A model generated the notes under the pieces. That model did not search any database. It was not told the origin of the DNA and saw only the letters and a list, made by a program, of their open reading frames with translations. Positions 42,976 through 54,165 of a stretch of DNA of 64,000 nucleotides are shown piece by piece. Where the stretch lies: assembly GCF_019649055.1 (NCBI RefSeq), contig NW_026570225.1, positions 2,046,001 through 2,110,000 of the forward strand. Direction: 5' to 3'. Position 1 is the first letter of the stretch, and each line of letters starts with the position of its first letter. Source of the stretch: Paramacrobiotus metropolitanus (taxonomy: Eukaryota > Tardigrada > Eutardigrada > Parachela > Macrobiotidae). The translations under genes and the position numbers were made by a program.

Positions 42976-43566
42976 ATGTTGCAGGCTAATGTAACTACTC
43001 GTTCGTCCGCGCGTACAGGAATCTTATCTTCTAAGTACCACGATTCCCATCCTTGGAAGCATTTGTCTCCCAGGAGCACTTCTGTTTCCGCACCGGACCT
43101 AGCCTGTAGCAGTTTCCGTCGTCCCTCGCAGTTCTCGTATTTCCACGTTGATTCTCGTTGGCCTTCGGTACCACCCGAGAGCACCGCTTCCCTGGGTAGT
43201 CTGACAGCAGCACCTCGTCGTCAGCTTACCCCTGCAAGTGAAGACGAGGAAGAGGAAGTAAGTGCGAAGAGTTCTGCAAAGCTGTCGCCTGAAGGTGACC
43301 AACATACTCCGTTAACATTGAAAGAAAGCGTGGCTTTGCATGCTGGAAAGGTCAAGAGCCAGCTTCACGCTGAAGACACCGACAGCAGGCTCATTTTGGC
43401 GGATATGAAGGAAAGCTTAACGGGATTTTTCAAAGTGCTATGTAATCCAGGAGAAAAATGGGACACCGGTCTGAAAGTACGAACTGGGGGACCGCTAGAA
43501 ATCGCAAAATCATGGCGATTGAAAGATTTGGAAAAGAAGATGTTAGAAGATCCTTTTCTCCACTAA
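42976..43566 (+). CDS. uncharacterised Ser-rich protein
   Basis: An open frame of 196 residues from ATG 42976. The first half is Ser/Pro/Arg-rich and low in structure. An acidic patch (SEDEEEEVSAKS) follows at about residue 90. The C-terminal 80 residues look folded and helical (DSRLILADMKESLTGFF, then WRLKDLEKKMLEDPF). A GCAG acceptor-like site lies at 42981-42984, so it could also be a 3'-terminal exon of a larger gene. No family recognised. Length and composition argue for a real coding sequence. Confidence 0.55.
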   Translation: MLQANVTTRSSARTGILSSKYHDSHPWKHLSPRSTSVSAPDLACSSFRRPSQFSYFHVDSRWPSVPPESTASLGSLTAAPRRQLTPASEDEEEEVSAKSSAKLSPEGDQHTPLTLKESVALHAGKVKSQLHAEDTDSRLILADMKESLTGFFKVLCNPGEKWDTGLKVRTGGPLEIAKSWRLKDLEKKMLEDPFLH

Positions 43567-44111
43567 ACAGATATATGCATTTTCCGTTTCATGAACTGCA
43601 AAATTACGCTTCCTCTTCTGTTGGATTATTTGGGGCAAAATAGCCTAAATGCAAATATCCAGTCAAAAATAAAAAGAGTTTGCAACTGCCACGTTTCTAA
43701 ACGCAACGCCAGGTAACTACAAACTGCAGATTGCTAATGAATAATGGTTTATAACCTGATTTGTGTTACGTCTTGTCTTTTATAGTTTATTTATGCTGCT
43801 TAGCCTTCTGTGAAATTTCCGGAATTCAGCTAAACAGAAATCTTGGATTTATTGACTTATAAGATCATAAATTCTGAATCATACTACACATTTGCACATT
43901 TTCTACCCATGCCGATAAGAAGAAAACAAACCGGTTCAGCAACCAATTGTAGCATGACGAGCACCCGTTGCTTCTGTTAATTTCTTGACGTTCCGGACCA
44001 AATATAAAGCATACACGCACTTAATTTCCACTTCTTCAATACCTTGCAACCGACCACAACGGTATAAGTACCGCCATCGTCGCATTATATTAAATTTTTA
44101 CATTATTTAGA

Positions 44112-45938
44112 ATGGGGTCTTTGCAGCTTCTCTCGTTAACGGTGGGTTTTACAATCAGCTGGACACTGACTTTTGCAGGTAACTTTGAACCGCCAATTTC
44201 GAAAAGTAACACGTATTGTGATTCAGTATTTGGCCAGTGAATGCACGCGTTGCTACTAGCCTACTGCAGCTAGTCTCAAAGTTTTTAACAAGTGTGAGTT
44301 CGATGCTGTAATAAGTTTATTTTTCACAGCTGCTACCACTAAGCCATCAAAGTGCGAATGCTGGGATATAGAGGTGAAAGACACACTGGCCCATGTATGC
44401 GGAACCGATGGAAAACAGCATCAGGGTCCGTGTTGGGCTGAATGCTCAAGTAAATTTTACCGATCAACGGATGAAAAAAAAGCTTTGCAAAAGTATTCTA
44501 ATTCAAGTTGTATCATGTAAGCCGCTTCGTTTCTTAACGTATAAAATACACAGCTTCATTGTAGTTTTATCTCTGCATATCAGGTGTTGTCCCGGCGTAT
44601 TACGGAAACTGCACGTCCAAAGTAAAACTCAGCCCGAGTTGCAAGAAATGCAACGATACATACGATCCAGTTTGTGCCACTGACGGGATCAATTATAACA
44701 ATCCGTGCTCCGCCCGCTGTGCCGGTATGTTTTTGTCCGTAGTACTTAATCTATATTCATTCCTGCTAATCATCACAGGATGTTAGTTATCCGGTATGTT
44801 AGGTCGTCTTATGCGGTATGTTAGTTATAAAAACGAAAATGTTGTTTAATTACTGTACTTTGATTCCCATTGTAGGAGTTGAAATCGTCAGCTATGGTCC
44901 TTGCTCGAATCAAAAGAACGCCGATATTAAATGTATGTGTCCAAAGAAAGTCAATCTAACCGATGCCGTATGTGGAGCGGATGGCGAAACTTACGGAAAC
45001 GAATGCTACGCAAAGTGTAAAGGTAATAATGGCTAGCCGGACGGCGGCACTGGCTAGCATCTGTACGACAGTGCGCTTTTGAATTGGCTTTTAATTACAT
45101 TCAAAATTGGTTAAAAAATATCTTATATGTAGTTTTTTATAAACCTTAGGCTGTAAACTAACTACTGTACTTGTATACAATACATCAAAGTCGTTTTTCC
45201 ACGCATTATCTAATCGCAAATCTTTAAGGCACTACGGTGAAAAGCGTTGGTCGGTGCCCTTTTCCCAAACTGGCGTCCTGCATGTGCGGCTTCGATGATC
45301 GAAAGATCGTCTGTGGACAGCAGCGCCGGGAATTTTCCAATTTATGCTTTGCTGCTTGTGGAAGTACGTTCAAAAACATTATTTTGATAAATCCAAGCGA
45401 CAGTTTGTGCGTCTTCATTACCCCTACATACATGAATAAACAGCTGTTTTCTGTATTTGCTAGTCTGATTCCTATTTCCTGACTGTCATAAATAACAACC
45501 TGTATAAAAATCAACTGAACTTTTGATTAAACCAATTTAAATAAGTAATTAATCAAGAAAGTAATTTAAAAAGCTGAACTAAAGGAAATACTAACATTTT
45601 TTTGCGCTATTATCAGTTATAATAAGTATGTTACAAACCCTTGCCATTACAGAATCCGCCCCCATTCACTACGGAGACTGTTTGGGAGTTCCTCGGATGG
45701 TTACAAATAACTGGATGCGATGGGCATCTTACTCTGTATGCGGAGCTAACGGGAAGGAATACGGCAATATGTGTCAGGCAAATTGCAAAAGTCAGTGGGT
45801 TTTCGTACTACTTATTAAACAAAACTTTAATAAATTTTTTTGCGAAGCGGCTGAAGAGCCTACTCTACTTTTGCAGAAGTGAAGATTCAGAGCCAAATTT
45901 ATTCCGAATGTGGCGGAAAAAATAGGACATTATGGTAA
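44112..45938 (+). CDS. secreted five-Kazal serine protease inhibitor
   Basis: Seven exons: 44112-44178, 44330-44449, 44584-44724, 44876-45022, 45229-45363, 45653-45790, 45877-45938. They give 269 residues with canonical splice sites, and all six introns are phase 1. Exon 1 encodes a signal peptide. Each following exon ends just after the C-x-x-x-C-x of a Kazal domain (for example VCGADGETYGNECYAKC) and the next begins with that domain's tail and last Cys (YGPC, YGNC). Kazal domains inhibit serine proteases by a canonical loop. Domain 5 has Trp where the first Cys pair should be (NWMRW), so it is probably non-functional or altered. The reactive-loop residues differ between domains, suggesting several targets. 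Confidence 0.88.
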
Positions 45939-46560
45939 CAGAATATCTTACTAGAATCCGTGGAAGGTGTTAAAAAAACGTACAATTCATGCAAATGGAT
46001 GGATTTTCTAGAGTACACCTTTTCGGTGCTCGTAACAGGTGCAACTGCAGAAAAATCTTATTTTGTGGTTTATCTTTGTATGTTAATTTTGTGAATTGTG
46101 CATCTGCATACTCAATATCTTGGTCAATTCTTTTTGCAAGCTCATAATAAACTTGCTTTTGCGCTTTCATAACCATTCTGTGTTTTACATAATTTGCCTC
46201 TTTCTTCATCTGAAAACTTGAATATCGGGCTCAAAATTTATTAAATGGGCTGCTGATTACTGTTGGTTACGAGTTTTGGCATCTGTAAGCCTTGTAAAAA
46301 AAACCTCCCGGAATAATGTCTGGGCATCGGTGCGTTGACTAATCGATGCACATGTTAGTTGAAGATCGGAAATTTTTGACTAGTGAGTTACACTGCCTAT
46401 CGTCTTGTAGGTACATATACGTACTAAAAGTCGTACTTTATGCATATCTATATAATAATTACCGCACGAAAACAACTAAACCGGTTTAAAAACCAGCGCA
46501 GTGCACTAACCAACGTCTTGTTATCTAATAACATTTAATTACGTACGAATCTAATTCACC
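45936..46560. repeat. copy 1 of a roughly 600-bp duplicated block
   Basis: Similar to 52437-53030 along its length (ACTAGAATCCGTGG near one end, AAACCGGTTT..AAAAC near the other), with roughly a quarter to a third of bases changed. The similarity starts at the TAACAG of the Kazal gene's stop codon. Confidence 0.75.
45970..46209 (-). CDS. small uncharacterised gene or last exon, minus strand
   Basis: 79 codons from ATG 46209 to about 45970, directly after a CAAGTTTTCAG acceptor on the minus strand. So this may be a terminal exon. It is Lys-rich with a helical centre (QVYYELAKRIDQDIEY). It converges on the Kazal gene, ending about 30 bp from that gene's stop. A diverged copy lies at 52445-53030, where the matching frame has several stops. 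Function unknown. Confidence 0.45.
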   Translation of the reverse strand: MKKEANYVKHRMVMKAQKQVYYELAKRIDQDIEYADAQFTKLTYKDKPQNKIFLQLHLLRAPKRCTLENPSICMNCTFF

Positions 46561-46680
46561 TTCCCACAAGTAAATACTACACCGTTAGGATGACCTTTCA
46601 CATTTACACCATTCCACGCGTATAATCGAGCGGGCTCGCTTCGCTCGCCCGCGTTTTTTTCAATATAAGCACTTTGAGGT

Positions 46681-46925
46681 TTTAAGACACGGCGACCTTG
46701 ACCTTCTGGTTCCTCACACCCCGAAATTGCGGTTCTAAGACACGGCGACCCTGACCTTTGGGTCGCTGTGTGACCTTTGTGACCTTAAGGTTCCCGACAC
46801 AGCGAAACTGCGGTTCTAAGACACGGCGACCCTGACCTTTGGGTCGACGTGTGACCTTTGTGACCTCCGAAACTGCGGAAGACACGGCGACCGTGACCTT
46901 TAGGTCGCGGAGTGACCATCTGCCC
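46681..46925. repeat. minisatellite, about 85-bp unit
   Basis: About three units containing GACACGGCGACCCTGACCTT, TGGGTCG and GTGTGACCTTTGTGACC. It is bounded on the left by a GC-rich hairpin (GCGGGCTCGCTTCGCTCGCC, about 46631). Confidence 0.85.
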
Positions 46926-46929
46926 TTTA

Positions 46930-49900
46930 CGTTCCCGAAATTTAAAACTGTTCTTAAGACTGGGCGATCGTAAACGCTGGGTCGCTTTTCAATCCAAAGT
47001 TTTCATCTTTCTTATACTTACGAGATTTAACAACAGTTCGGAAACTTAGCCCACACTAAATTTAGAAGTAAACTTTTTTAGTATTTCAGAAGAATTTTGA
47101 ATGTTTCAAAACATTTCGAAACTATCCTGAACGGTATAAAAAAAATCAAAATTATCATCGAAAACATTTTTAATACGTTAAAGTACGTTAAAACGTTTTT
47201 AAATATTACGATGAAACATTTATAAATACGTCGAATTTTTTTTACATTTGTTTGAACATATTTGTTGTATCCTCGGATGTTAAAACAGACTTCATTGTCC
47301 TAAATACTTTTAATCATTTTTGAACTTTTAAATCAAACAACTATATCTCAAAAATCTAACCAATAAATATTTACATTCTTGGCCATTTATGTGGTCAAGG
47401 TTTGCCGTGTAGCAATTGGATTATTTCTCAGGTCTCCAATTACGATAGAAAATTAGGCTGGCCGAAACGTTTAAGTACGTGAAGCCAACGATTTCTCGAT
47501 TACTCTGATTTTACTTGTCAAAATAACATTTACCAATGTATTAAATTTCTTGGTCTGAATGCTTGGTTTTATGCTTGGCTTGAAGAGGTTAGTATTACAT
47601 TTGCACACTAGAAAACATGGTACATGGCAGCCTTTTTTATCATTTGAATATGCAGCGTCTATATGGCGATATATTCCAGATAAAAGATTGATATGCTGCA
47701 ACAGGTTTCATCCAATGATAATTCAGTAAAAATCTTCTGCTTAAGTGAACAGGATCTACGTGGAACTGTCCTTTTGCAACTTCACGAGATTCCAAATAAT
47801 GAGCTAATATTAGCCTGCTAGGACCGTTGTTTAGGCAGTCGGGTATTCACTAAGAATTGCATCTTAGTCTATCTGACTTCTAAAGTTACCGTAGTCTCCC
47901 GGCAACGACTAGGTTACAACAGGGACCCGCAAGCACATAACGGAAATCATCTGAGTCGACAATTTTTTCTCGAACATCTACGAAATGGATATTAAATTAA
48001 TTTTTTGAACTTTTAATACATCCTAAATCATTTTTTTAAGATAATGTTAATTGCAATTTCCAAAAAAATGAAATATTTTAAATTAAAAATTTCAAAATAT
48101 TTCATGTTTTAATTTCTTTAAAATTGTTTTTAAAAATTATATTTTACGTTTTAATAATTTATGACAATCCTTTCAAGTAAGTTGCTGCCCATTCAAATTA
48201 ATTTTCAGTTCAAAATTCGATTTGCATTAGATTTTATTGTTAGGTATATATCGGTTTTCTAAATTTTATAACCCAGAATTATTCTCGGATGAAATCTCGA
48301 GATATTGCCATGGTTTTGAAATAGTATTGCAATATATCGTAAATGTGTTTATTTCTTTAAGTAAGTTTCCTGCCGCTGATATATTGTTAAACTTGAAACC
48401 CGCTACTGAAGTGTTTTTCTAAATGGTTCCCGCATGGTATTGTTAAACCGAAAACCAAGGTTATATTTTGAATAACACCTTGAAAAGATATCCCTGTGAG
48501 CTTTCGAAGAATGCAGTGGAACGCTGATGACTCATCAGTAAATTTGTATGTTTATTTGTTTTTTTTGTAACTCAGAAATTCTTCCCAGCAAACAAACTTA
48601 AAATTTGAAAATGCATCATGCATAATCATAACACGAAAACTTCTGGAAGTGTCGAATAAAAATCCAGCGTGAGAGCGGCTATCATTTAGCAAGCACAATG
48701 TCGTCTATCGTTTAAGCTTGTATATCGCGAGCCGGTTGCCGCACTGTCAACTCCTAACATCAACAGAACTTTTCTGAAAAAATTTAGAGCTGCTCGTTTG
48801 CAACTTCGCCAGTTAAAAATGGTGTGAAAAGTTTTCGTGTCCCAAGTTGCAAAACATATTAACTGCATTTCTTTCACGCATGAACATTTGAATATTTTCA
48901 ATCGTCTCGCGTGGAACACCTCCTATGTTGATAGTATTGCAGTTGTGGACTAGGCGAGTTATGCAGTTTGCGCACTGTGTGATTATTCAAAAAATGCCAG
49001 TTTTCATTTGATTTTCGTAAGTCACTTATTCCAATAAACGAACAAGATGAGGTGTGGCCATTTTGTCTGCGCATCCATCCCAAACGACCAACAGGGACAA
49101 TTTTTAGGCTCTGTGTAGTACTCGATAGCCTTCATTTAAAAAGTTTTTACAAAATCAGTTTGATTTAAGAAAATAAACGCAAGTACGTTTTAAAGGTTAC
49201 TCTGGGAAACCTTACTATACAAAGTCTACGGAACCATGCAACAGCCAACCTGGGAAGTTGATAATAACTCCGAAAGAAGCTTGTGGTTAACCAACTGCGT
49301 CTTGAGGAACGATATGTTTGAGTTTAACGTATCCGCACGTCTTTGTTATGAAAATAATAATTTTATTGTTGGCCCGGAAGTACTGATTGGCTGTTGCTTG
49401 AAACGGCGACTGCACTGTGAGCGTGAACGATGTTTTACCTGTCCCACTTCGCATTCTTATTGTTTATCAAAATGCATTGCTCTATTTATTTTCAGTAAAA
49501 ACTAAAGATTTGGGAAGCACAGTTGACTATTTCTGAACTATTAACGGAAGGCGGAGCCGCAGGCGACGCCGAGCTGCGGCGCGAGTGGAGCTCGCGGAGC
49601 AGCAAGTCAGACATCGAATTTGTGGATATAAGGAAACATTAATAAAATAATTCCCAGTGTCTGGCGTGGTCAACCTGTTCAGGGTGCGGGTACGGGGTAC
49701 CTGTAATCTAGGCACGCGCAAAAAATAAATAAAATCTGAAAATATAAACTAGATACCACCAAAATTAGTGCTTACCGATATTTATTAAACAAGTTTTAAG
49801 GAGTTTCAAAACAATTAACAGCACAAAAAATAGCACACCGATTACCATAATTTTACGTTCTCTTATAAGTGACCGTCAGTAAAAAATATGGAGATATATG

Positions 49901-50470
49901 CCATATATATTATGAAAAATACGGATTGCTGCTGTTTAGGTAGGCGCGATTCAAGTACCACATAACCTAAACGTTTCTGGATTATTTGCAACTTTTTCGT
50001 TACAGGGAATGGGGTTGGAAGGGTTTGTATACGTGTCAGCCTGATACTATAAAACACATTTAATGTAATTGAAACAATCGAAATTTAATTATACAAGTAG
50101 CGGTTGGGCTTTGTGCTACGTTTGCGGTATTATGGTTGTAATAATTCAGTCATTTTAGCATTTTACAACATGGAATGGTGGTGAAAATCGTGTGGAAAGA
50201 CGTTACGCAAACTTGAATTCCGCCGTAGTGCTGCAATGGTACCGGGTAGTAGCTTTTTGTGCAGCGGAGGAAATTAATAGTGTATGATACTGCATGCTTT
50301 AAATGTAAACATGCATTTGAAGAAAAAATCATTGATTATGAATTTTGCGCTACGTTTAGTGTAAAAATTAAGCGTAAAAGTATTCCAGAACAAATAACCT
50401 TAAAACTAGTCTTTAAATCACGTAAGTAAGGTTAGTTAGTTTTACAGTAGTTCGTTCAATTTCTTCCGCG
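46930..50470. other. intergenic DNA, no gene supported
   Basis: AT-rich. A Cys-containing frame at 49236-49505 and another at 47471-47701 (minus) have no splice support or family signal. A GC-rich patch lies at about 49540-49600. Confidence 0.45.
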
Positions 50471-50479
50471 CAAATTAAG

Positions 50480-50610
50480 GAGGACAAATCCACGGACGCG
50501 AGCCCGTGGAAAGGATTTGGAAAGGAAATTGCCATGGAATTCCATGGAATCCGTGGATTTACGGAAATCCAAACGGATTTCCGTAATTCCAAGGATTTCT
50601 TAGTTTTCGT
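50480..50610. repeat. GGAATTCC/ATCCGTGG-rich cluster
   Basis: Dense, overlapping palindromic motifs (CCATGGAATTCCATGG, GGATTTCCG, GAATCCGTGG). A related cluster in inverted orientation is at 51485-51640. Confidence 0.7.
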
Positions 50611-51484
50611 TGGAAAACCGTTATTTAACTATCTATTTACATAACTATGAACAAAAAATCATTTTGATTAACTTCAGCTGCTTAATTACTGCGCATTCGT
50701 CATTAAAAACTTCATTTGAAACTCCAAACACATTAAAGAAACCTAAACATTTACTATCTGCCTATCATAAACCAAGGCAGACTGGCAGTAATATGCTGCT
50801 GTAGTATAGACTGTATAGTATAGTACCGGTACGATTTACGAATACTGTCGGCCATGCATACGCAAGTTGAAGAAAGCGAAAAACAACATCAAAAGTCGGC
50901 AGATTGTAGATTGTTAGCTACTGAGCGCTGCCGTTAGATATCTCCGTATCATCCTTTCCAAGAAGATGACTTTGATTTTTCTCTTGTTTTGGTCAACTTA
51001 AGTATACGGTTTCATATTTTGACTTACTTTGATAGAAAAATTAAAAATGATTGAACTCGAAATTTCTGAATTCTGCAAATGTTGAAGAGCGGTTCCTTTA
51101 CGTTGCAGCCGGTCGAATTTCTGTCCTCTGTTTGCTCTTTTATGGATTTTTGTAAGTTCATGCTTCGAATTATTATATGAGCTAAGTTTTTCTAGTATAT
51201 TTGTTTTGCCAGAAAATCTGAACACCAGGTGACCGAAATATGCAAATTTTTGAAGAAGGACATTGTTTTCTCTCGGATAGATCAAGCAGACTTCCTGACC
51301 TATTGAGAATACAAAAGAAATAAAATAGAAACAGTAACTATAGAAACAATAAAATAGAAACGCTATTTTCAAAATAAATCGTTTGAGACCGGAAGACGAG
51401 GTAATGCAAAAATTTGCAGCCGCCTGTCGAAAAACAACACGAAAAATGTTTTGTTTTCATTGTTTTTCCCTGACATTTCTATGC

Positions 51485-51640
51485 GCTTGGAATTCCAAAT
51501 ACAGGGAATCTGGAATTCCAAGCAAAAATTGGAATTCCACGGATTTCCTAAATTCCAATTTCCAAATCCGAGCCGCCCGCGAGGAGTGCGGATTTGGAAA
51601 TTGGATTCCATCCGTGGAATTCCATTTTCCTTGGACGGTC
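51485..51640. repeat. second GGAATTCC-rich cluster
   Basis: Alternating TGGAATTCCA, GGATTTCC and CCAAATCCG units, including inverted copies. Similar to 50480-50610. Confidence 0.7.
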
Positions 51641-52003
51641 GTTCCTTAGCGCAAATGGACTGCCAGTTTTTCTTACAAGTTTTTGCCGCTTGATAGGTGT
51701 CAACAAAACATGCCAGTTTAACAATTCAATTTAGCTTACACATCGCTCTTGCAAGAAAAAGATCGAATCAGGTTAGCTTTTAAATCGTTGGTCAGGGATT
51801 GGCTTTCCAAAACTTACTTGCGCATTTCACGAGCTTTAATTGTGCGAAGTTTCTGTTATTCCGTGCACTGGACAAACACGGCTGAAAAGAAGCAATTTTC
51901 TAATTTTGGAATGTGTAATTTTAGTTTCCCGCTTCCAGGACATCATCGAAATCTATCCAATTTTTCAAATTAATTCTTAAAGAACTTCGTTCTTGAGATA
52001 ATC

Positions 52004-52456
52004 TTGGTTTGGTTCAAGATATGCGTGTTGGAAACACATATTTCACACACATATGTACGCCAAAATGTGTGGCACATTTTGGCGTACATCCGCAAATACA
52101 TGGTGAAACATTTTGGAGCTGCTAAATCCGAGTCATACGATCATTTCTACGATGCACTCTATGCCAAAAACGATGCCGAATTTGAAGATCACTGGGCAAA
52201 AATTCAAGAAGCATTACCGGACGATGCGGTCGAGTATGTGACCAAAAACTGGTATGATTCGCGTCACATGTGGAGCCTGGCATACCGGCGTGGATTTCGA
52301 CTGGTGTGAAACAACACAAAAAATTTTGTGGAAGCTTTCTTCAGAGCGGTGAAGGCAGCGATTCGAGTTACCAGGCGCATAAGACCGCATCTAGCAGAAT
52401 GCATCCGGATACTCTATGAATTTTCCTGCGAATCTTTTAACAGCATATCACACTAG
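52004..52456 (+). pseudogene. MULE/SWIM-like transposase remnant
   Basis: The frame reads through one TGA (52307). Before it comes a WYDSRHMWSLAYRRG stretch. After it come NNTKNFVEAFFRAVKAA and LAECIRILYEF. The pattern W...W..AYR, then T/N-N..E.FFR.VK resembles the C-terminal part of MULE-type transposases and related SWIM proteins. The start is buried in repeats (a 17-bp inverted repeat at 52053-52089). It is a decayed fragment. The duplicated block at 52437 begins at its 3' end. Confidence 0.45.
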
Positions 52457-53030
52457 AATCCGTGGAAAGGGTAAAAAAGGTGGTACGATTCATGCAAATG
52501 GATGGATTTTATAGAGCAAACCTTTCGGTGCACGTAGCAGTACAGCAACTTAATAAATTTTCTGGTTGATCTTGTAGTTGAGCAGTTTTACTTTGAGCGT
52601 CATGTATTCTCGATGTTCTGGTCAACTTTTTTTGAAGGCTCATACATAATAAACCTGATTTTAAGCGCTTATAGCCCTCAAGATAGCTTTTATATCCATC
52701 AAATCTTTTAATTTGCCTTTTTCTTCGCTCAAGTACCGGGCTCAAAATACATTAAGTGTGCATTGATTCCTGCTGATTACAAGTTTTGGTGTTACAACCA
52801 TTGTAAACAAGCCTCCAGGTGCTTTGGTTTTTTGATTAATTGATATCAGTCGGAAATTTCTGAGGCGAACTGCCTATCGGCTAGGACATACATGTACTTT
52901 ATTCCTATAATTAATTAATCAGCGTTACAAAAAAAGGCACGAAAACAATTAAACCGGTTTGAAAACTGCGTTGCGAATGGACTAATGCCTTATAATCTAA
53001 AACATTCGATTACGTAAATCTAGTTGCGCG
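52437..53030. repeat. copy 2 of the duplicated block, decayed
   Basis: Diverged copy of 45936-46560. Its minus-strand frame equivalent to 46209-45970 contains several stop codons, so it is a pseudogene copy or a shared transposon end. Confidence 0.7.
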
Positions 53031-53709
53031 TCTTTGCGAAAGCATCTGTACATAATAGTGCTATCACTGCAGATAGCGTGTTTTGTATTAAAAAGATGCT
53101 AGAAATTCGACTTCTTATACTTTGGTATTGTACAGGTGTCACCAACCAATGCCGCTTTACAGTAGTACAGACCAAATTGTTTATTGCCGAGTAAAAAATT
53201 CGCTGTGCTATTTTATAGGGCACTGCATAAGCACTTATATGAGTACCATAATTATCGAAATTGTGGCACCTCTCGCAATATTCGCACCCCCTGTAATATT
53301 AAGCGCCCTCCCCATACATGTTCGAAAAATAAGGGCGCCGAAAAAGGGCACGAAAAGGAGGGTATAGTACGAGTTTAAAATGTACTACAGAATGTACTGC
53401 ACGTTGTGCTACAGAATGTACACTGTAACGTACTACAGACGCAAGCTGGCATAATTTGGTAATGTTGCAAGATGAGTGTGTTTAACGAGTTTTTTTTAAC
53501 ATAAGAAAACCTAAGAATCTTAAGAAAACTTCTAAATACAAGAAGACTTGGAAATCTGAGGAACTGAAGACACTGTTCCCAAAAAAACTGCGAAAGTCCT
53601 GTTCGTAACGGTGGTTGGCCACTTGAACACGGCCAATCCGCACTGCGGCTGTGGATAGACACATCTGCCTGTGATTTCTGGCTAAGATTGGTTAGACACA
53701 GAAAATTTT

Positions 53710-54165
53710 TTCGCAGGTGGGTGTGTTTTTATGGAGGGCGCTGTTCCAGCATCCCTTACCTGCCGCCCCCACCGTCGCCGATAAGTATTATCTCGGCATG
53801 CGGGTGTCAAACGCCTGATTCCGGATCAGTGCACCACCATTCGGAAGGAGGCTCGCCGCGAGCGGGATGCCGGGCTGCTGTACCGCCTGCTGACGCTGCT
53901 CAGCGACATTCCGACTCAACTCAAGGATTTTAAGCATTCATTTTTTGTGCGTTGGATGCGCTGATGGAGATGTGCTGCCGGTTGTGGTGGGCGGGGAGGG
54001 TCTGCTGCAGTTGGGCAATGGTATGCTCTAGAGTATGGGCCGATTACAGTATGTGGCCGGCGACGGTGCAGCGGCTGGACAGGATTAATCCGGCGCAGAA
54101 ACCAGTGGAGTTGCCGGCGATCAAACCGATCCCAAAGCCCGAAGGGTTTAAATTGCAGTTTTAAG
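53710..54165 (+). pseudogene. GC-rich broken coding fragment, unknown
   Basis: This stretch is much richer in G+C than its surroundings. One frame reads ALFQHPLPAAPTVADKYYLG; after a shift the next reads KRLIPDQCTTIRKEARRERD and LLYRLLTLLSDIP; a third ends INPAQKPVELPAIKPIPKPE. The pieces look like one protein broken by at least two indels. I do not recognise it. The base composition suggests a different origin, such as a retrocopy or transfer. Confidence 0.4.

Noticed and set aside
44450-44516. Extension of Kazal exon 2 to a second donor at 44517
   Set aside because: The reading is open, but its phase (2) does not fit the next exon in the Kazal frame, whereas the donor at 44450 (phase 1) fits and matches every other junction in the gene.
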